From an uncultured Rhodospirillales bacterium (GTDB lineage: Bacteria > Pseudomonadota > Alphaproteobacteria > Rhodospirillales > 2-02-FULL-58-16), in the NCBI GenBank assembly GCA_913053795.1, contig CAJXGZ010000008.1:1-19793 (forward strand): DNA of 19,793 bases, written 5' to 3'. This document shows, one piece after another, positions 16,706 to 19,793 of the stretch; positions within the stretch are counted from its first letter, which is position 1; each line of letters begins with the position of its first letter. The notes under the pieces were generated by a model. It had not been told where the DNA came from and did not search any database. It saw nothing but the letters and a program-made list of their open reading frames with translations. The position numbers and the translations under genes were made by a program.

Positions 16706-17206
16706 GTGAGCGACAACAACAGTTCCGAGCCGGCCCACGAAATGGCCGGCCTTTTCGCCGACCGCGGCGGCTTCGAGAACGCCGTCAAAGCGCTGATCGA
16801 AACTGGATTTGAGCGATCTGATTTGAACGGTTTGTCCTCTCACGAATCCATCGACGCCGCCGGAAAGCCCGGCGATCCTTGGAAGGATGTTCTCACCGCC
16901 ATGATCGGAGAGCTTAAGTATGAAGGACCCTTGGTGGCGTCCGGCGCCATTTTACTGGTCGGCGGTCCTTTCGCCGCCACCGTCGCCGGTCTGATCGGCG
17001 CGGCGGTGGGCGGCGTCGCCATAAAGGAGCTTCTTGACCAGGCCACCTCGACGCCCCACACGGAGGACTTCGCGCGTTCGTTGGAAGCGGGCAGCGTTAT
17101 CCTGTGGGTGCGGGCGGAGGGCGAAAAACGGCAAAGCAAAGCCATTTCCATCCTCGATGATGCGGGCGGCGCCAACGTTCACATTCATCAACACTCCAGC
17201 GGCTGA
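16706..17206 (+). CDS. Uncharacterised protein with a glycine-rich membrane hairpin and H-x-H-x-H tail
   Basis: I do not recognise a named family with certainty. The 166 residues split into a soluble N-terminal part (FENAVKALIETGFERSDLNG, 23-42), a glycine- and alanine-rich hydrophobic stretch (75-107, GAILLVGGPFAATVAGLIGAAVGG) long enough for a short hairpin, and a soluble C-terminal part with GSVILWVRAE and an NVHIHQHSS tail with H159, H161 and H163. This plan, an alpha/beta domain interrupted by a Gly-zipper segment, resembles general stress protein 17M-like or DUF1269-type proteins. The start is GTG at 16706, with AGGGA 6 bases upstream. It is divergent from mutS (93-base gap, no clear promoter) and sits 23 bases before the phosphate transporter gene, so they are probably co-transcribed. 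A link to metal or stress is inference from the tail only. Confidence 0.8.
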   Translation: MSDNNSSEPAHEMAGLFADRGGFENAVKALIETGFERSDLNGLSSHESIDAAGKPGDPWKDVLTAMIGELKYEGPLVASGAILLVGGPFAATVAGLIGAAVGGVAIKELLDQATSTPHTEDFARSLEAGSVILWVRAEGEKRQSKAISILDDAGGANVHIHQHSSG

Positions 17207-17229
17207 ATCTAAAGAGTGAAGGAAATAAA

Positions 17230-18741
17230 ATGGACGATTCCGGTCCGCGCAAAAAAACCACTCTGGACAAAGACCTTAAAAGAATCGGCCTTCTGGAGGC
17301 CGCCGTTCAGGAGACCGGCCAGCAAATCGTCAAACTTGGTTTTGGCGTTGTCTTTCTCGTCGCCATAAGCATCGCCGCCTTCATTGCCTTCTACGACTTG
17401 TCGCCAAGAACAAATTACAGCTTTTATGTCGTCGCCGCCTGCATCATCGGCGGCTATATGGCGCTCAACATCGGCGCCAACGACGTCGCCAACAACGTCG
17501 GCCCGGCGGTCGGCTCCAAGGCGCTGACCCTGGTGGGCGCGTTGGCCATCGCCGCCATTTTCGAGGCGGCGGGGGCCATCCTCGCCGGCGGCGACGTCGT
17601 TTCCACCATTAAAAAGGGGATCATTGACCCCGCCTTGTTCCCCGACACCGGAACCTTTATCCGCGCCATGCTGGCGGCGCTACTGGCCGCCGCGTTGTGG
17701 CTTAATCTCGCCACCTATCTCGGCGCGCCCGTTTCCACCACCCACGCCATCGTCGGCGGCGTGATGGGCGCCGGAATCACCGCCACGGGGATGGCGGCCG
17801 TCAACTGGGGAACCATGAGCAAGATCGCCGCAAGCTGGGTTATTTCACCGGTTCTCGGAGGCCTTATCGCCGCAGGCTTTCTCGCCTTCATTAAATTCTT
17901 CATCTACTACAATGACGATATGATCGTCGCCGCGCGCCGCTGGGTGCCGGTGCTGGTGTCGATCATGGCCAGCGTCTTCGCGGTCTATCTGGTGATGAAG
18001 GGCTTGAAGAAAATTTGGAAGCCGGACGCCTGGATGATCGCCGCTATCGGCGCCGGCGCTTTCGTTGTCGGCCACGCCTTGGTGAAGCCAGTGGTGGTCA
18101 AGGCTTCCGCCACCCTTGAAAACCGCCGCAAGGCGGTGAGCACCCTGTTCACCATTCCGCTCATTTTCTCGGCGGCGCTGCTTTCCTTCGCCCACGGCGC
18201 CAACGACGTGGCCAACGCCGTTGGACCGCTGGCGGCCATCGTCGACGCCGCCGCCACCGGCGGCATCTCCAAGGAAGTCGGGGTGCCGTTGTGGGTGATG
18301 TTGGTGGGCGCGTTTGGAATTGCGGCGGGATTGGTGCTGTTCGGTCCCAAGCTGATCCGCACGGTGGGCCAGCAGATCACCAAGCTGGACCGCGCCCGCG
18401 CCTTTTGCGTGGCGCTTTCGGCGGCCATCACCGTGATCATCGCCTCGGCGCTGGGGCTGCCGGTAAGCTCCACGCACATCGCCGTCGGCGGCGTTTTCGG
18501 CGTTGGCTTTTTGCGTGAGTATCTGTCCTACCGCAGGCGGCGCTTGCGCGAAGAAGAGGTAAATAACGCCATCAAGACCGCAAGCCCGGCCAAGCTTGAA
18601 AAAAGAATGGAAAAAGCGCGCGCGCGCAAACTGGTTCGGCGCAAGCATCTCACCACCATCGTCGCCGCTTGGCTGGTGACAGTTCCGTTGGCGGCGTTGC
18701 TGGCGGCCTTGCTCTTCTTTTTATTCCAACTGTTCGCTTAA
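17230..18741 (+). CDS. pit: PiT-family inorganic phosphate transporter
   Basis: This 503-residue inner-membrane protein has the two inverted PiT halves. The first carries NIGANDVANNVGPAVGSKALT (about residues 76-96) and GAPVSTTHAIVGGVMGAG. The second carries AHGANDVANAVGPLAA (about 322-337) and GLPVSSTHIAVGGVFGVG. These are the phosphate and cation binding repeats of the family, which imports phosphate (often as a metal-phosphate complex) with H+ or Na+. A cytosolic N-terminal extension (1-35) and a highly basic loop (RRRRLREEEVNNA and on) near the last membrane helix are visible. ATG at 17230 has AAGGAAA upstream. No DUF47/PhoU-like gene, a frequent partner, is present here; the preceding gene is the 166-residue protein. 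Confidence 0.93.
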   Translation: MDDSGPRKKTTLDKDLKRIGLLEAAVQETGQQIVKLGFGVVFLVAISIAAFIAFYDLSPRTNYSFYVVAACIIGGYMALNIGANDVANNVGPAVGSKALTLVGALAIAAIFEAAGAILAGGDVVSTIKKGIIDPALFPDTGTFIRAMLAALLAAALWLNLATYLGAPVSTTHAIVGGVMGAGITATGMAAVNWGTMSKIAASWVISPVLGGLIAAGFLAFIKFFIYYNDDMIVAARRWVPVLVSIMASVFAVYLVMKGLKKIWKPDAWMIAAIGAGAFVVGHALVKPVVVKASATLENRRKAVSTLFTIPLIFSAALLSFAHGANDVANAVGPLAAIVDAAATGGISKEVGVPLWVMLVGAFGIAAGLVLFGPKLIRTVGQQITKLDRARAFCVALSAAITVIIASALGLPVSSTHIAVGGVFGVGFLREYLSYRRRRLREEEVNNAIKTASPAKLEKRMEKARARKLVRRKHLTTIVAAWLVTVPLAALLAALLFFLFQLFA

Positions 18742-18762
18742 AAGGGAAAGACCGGCAGCGCC

Positions 18763-19767
18763 ATGAACGAAAGCTCCGCCAAAACCGCCGGAAAGAATAT
18801 CGCCGCCGAGATGGACGCTTTGGCCGCCGTGATTTCCAAGGCCCGTGAAAGCGTTGGACGGGTTATTTTCGGTCAGGAGCAAGTAATCGAGGAAACCCTG
18901 ATCACCCTTCTCGCCGGCGGACATCTGTTGCTGATCGGCGTTCCCGGACTCGGCAAGACGCGCTTGGTGGAAACCCTTGGCGTGGTTTTCGGTCTGGAGG
19001 AGCGCCGGGTGCAGTTCACCCCCGATCTCATGCCCGCCGACATACTTGGCTCCGAGGTTCTGGAGGAATCGGAGTCCGGCAAACGCGCCTTCCGTTTCAT
19101 CAAGGGGCCGGTGTTCAGCCAGCTTCTAATGGCCGACGAAATCAACCGCGCCAGCCCGCGCACCCAGTCGGCGCTTTTGCAGGCCATGCAGGAACGCCGG
19201 GTCTCCGTCGCCGGTCACTACCACGCCTTGCCCAGCCCCTTCCATGTGCTGGCCACCCAGAATCCATTGGAGCAGGAGGGCGTTTATCCGCTGCCCGAGG
19301 CGCAGCTTGACCGTTTTTTCATGCAGGTGGACGTCGACTACCCCGAATTGGCGGAGGAGCGCCAAATCCTCGAAGCCACCACCGGACCCCAAGAGGAAAC
19401 GCCGTCCCAGGTCATGACCGGCGAGGATTTGCTCAAGGCCCAGGCATTGATCCGCCATGTGCCGGTGGGCGAGAGCGTGGCCCAGGCCATACTCGAACTG
19501 GTGCGCGCCGGGCGTCCTCAATCCAGCGCCCTGCCCGAGGTGCAAAAGAACGTCTCGTGGGGGCCGGGACCGCGCGCCAGCCAAGCGCTCATGCTTGCGG
19601 CGCGGGCGCGGGCCGTCATCAGCGGAAGGCTGGCGCCGTCCGTCGACGACGTCTTGACCCTCGCCCACCCCGTTCTGCGCCATCGCATGGCCCTCAACTT
19701 CGCCGCCCGCGCCGAGGGCGCCACCATCGGCGGCGTCATCGACCGCCTGTGCGAGACCATCGCCTGA
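18763..19767 (+). CDS. MoxR-family AAA+ ATPase
   Basis: The 334-residue protein has the MoxR signature: VIFGQEQVIEETLITLLAGGH, Walker A GVPGLGKT, the FTPDLMPADILGSEVL segment, Walker B LLMADEINRAS, sensor 1 LATQNPLEQEG and YPLPEAQLDRF, then the AAA lid domain ending in DRLCETIA. MoxR proteins act as cytoplasmic chaperone-like ATPases with DUF58 and VWA-domain partners in complex assembly or cell envelope stress. The 25 N-terminal residues are a variable leader. ATG at 18763 begins 21 bases after the pit stop, with only a weak ribosome site. The family predicts that a DUF58 gene follows, and a reading frame does open 5 bases after the TGA. Confidence 0.94.
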   Translation: MNESSAKTAGKNIAAEMDALAAVISKARESVGRVIFGQEQVIEETLITLLAGGHLLLIGVPGLGKTRLVETLGVVFGLEERRVQFTPDLMPADILGSEVLEESESGKRAFRFIKGPVFSQLLMADEINRASPRTQSALLQAMQERRVSVAGHYHALPSPFHVLATQNPLEQEGVYPLPEAQLDRFFMQVDVDYPELAEERQILEATTGPQEETPSQVMTGEDLLKAQALIRHVPVGESVAQAILELVRAGRPQSSALPEVQKNVSWGPGPRASQALMLAARARAVISGRLAPSVDDVLTLAHPVLRHRMALNFAARAEGATIGGVIDRLCETIA

Positions 19768-19772
19768 CGGCC

Positions 19773-19793
19773 ATGAATGGCCTCGCGCAGCCC
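19773..19793 (+). CDS. Possible start of the next gene, cut by the window edge
   Basis: ATG at 19773 opens the frame MNGLAQP, which runs off the window 5 bases after the moxR stop. A second ATG at 19777 in another frame is equally possible. By the usual moxR operon layout this would be a DUF58 protein, but seven codons cannot show that. Confidence 0.3.

Overview
The window is a GC-rich bacterial chromosome segment, almost fully packed with housekeeping genes. Three things point to an alphaproteobacterium of the Rhodospirillales type. One is the gene order fur-miaB-phoH-ybeY-corC-lnt beside nfu, trpS, murJ, glnD and mutS. Another is a MucR/Ros-type regulator. The third is a Fur protein with no C-terminal cysteine pairs. 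This placement is inferred from protein family character and gene order; no database was searched.

Left end (1-1165): a universal stress protein fragment on the + strand runs head-on into a C-terminally truncated apolipoprotein N-acyltransferase (lnt) on the - strand. The switch happens inside a 14-bp perfect palindrome (242-255). It is either a real inversion breakpoint or an assembly/amplification chimera.

Minus-strand operon (1165-6166): mucR, fur, miaB, phoH, ybeY, corC and lnt are read right to left with short gaps or overlaps. A 160-bp fold-back element (2121-2280) with 46-bp perfect arms sits between ybeY and corC and supplies the last codons and stop of ybeY. A 16-bp perfect tandem duplication lies at the corC/lnt junction.

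Middle (6167-9468): a TusA-like sulfur carrier and a D-Ala-D-Ala dipeptidase are on the + strand, interleaved with tsaB, nfu and trpS on the - strand. The dipeptidase and nfu genes share their stop codons tail to tail.

Minus-strand run (9521-16612): murJ (lipid II flippase), glnD (PII uridylyltransferase) and mutS (mismatch repair).

Right end, + strand (16706-19793): a small protein with a glycine-rich membrane segment and an H-x-H-x-H tail, a PiT phosphate transporter, a MoxR-type AAA+ ATPase, and the first codons of a further gene cut by the window edge.

There is no tRNA, rRNA, CRISPR array, complete insertion sequence or recognisable prophage. No gene-free stretch exceeds about 170 bases, and the longest (2093-2260) is mostly the fold-back element. 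I found no convincing new multi-gene system. The most unusual signals are the palindrome-centred junction, the fold-back element, and the uncharacterised 166-residue protein beside the phosphate transporter.
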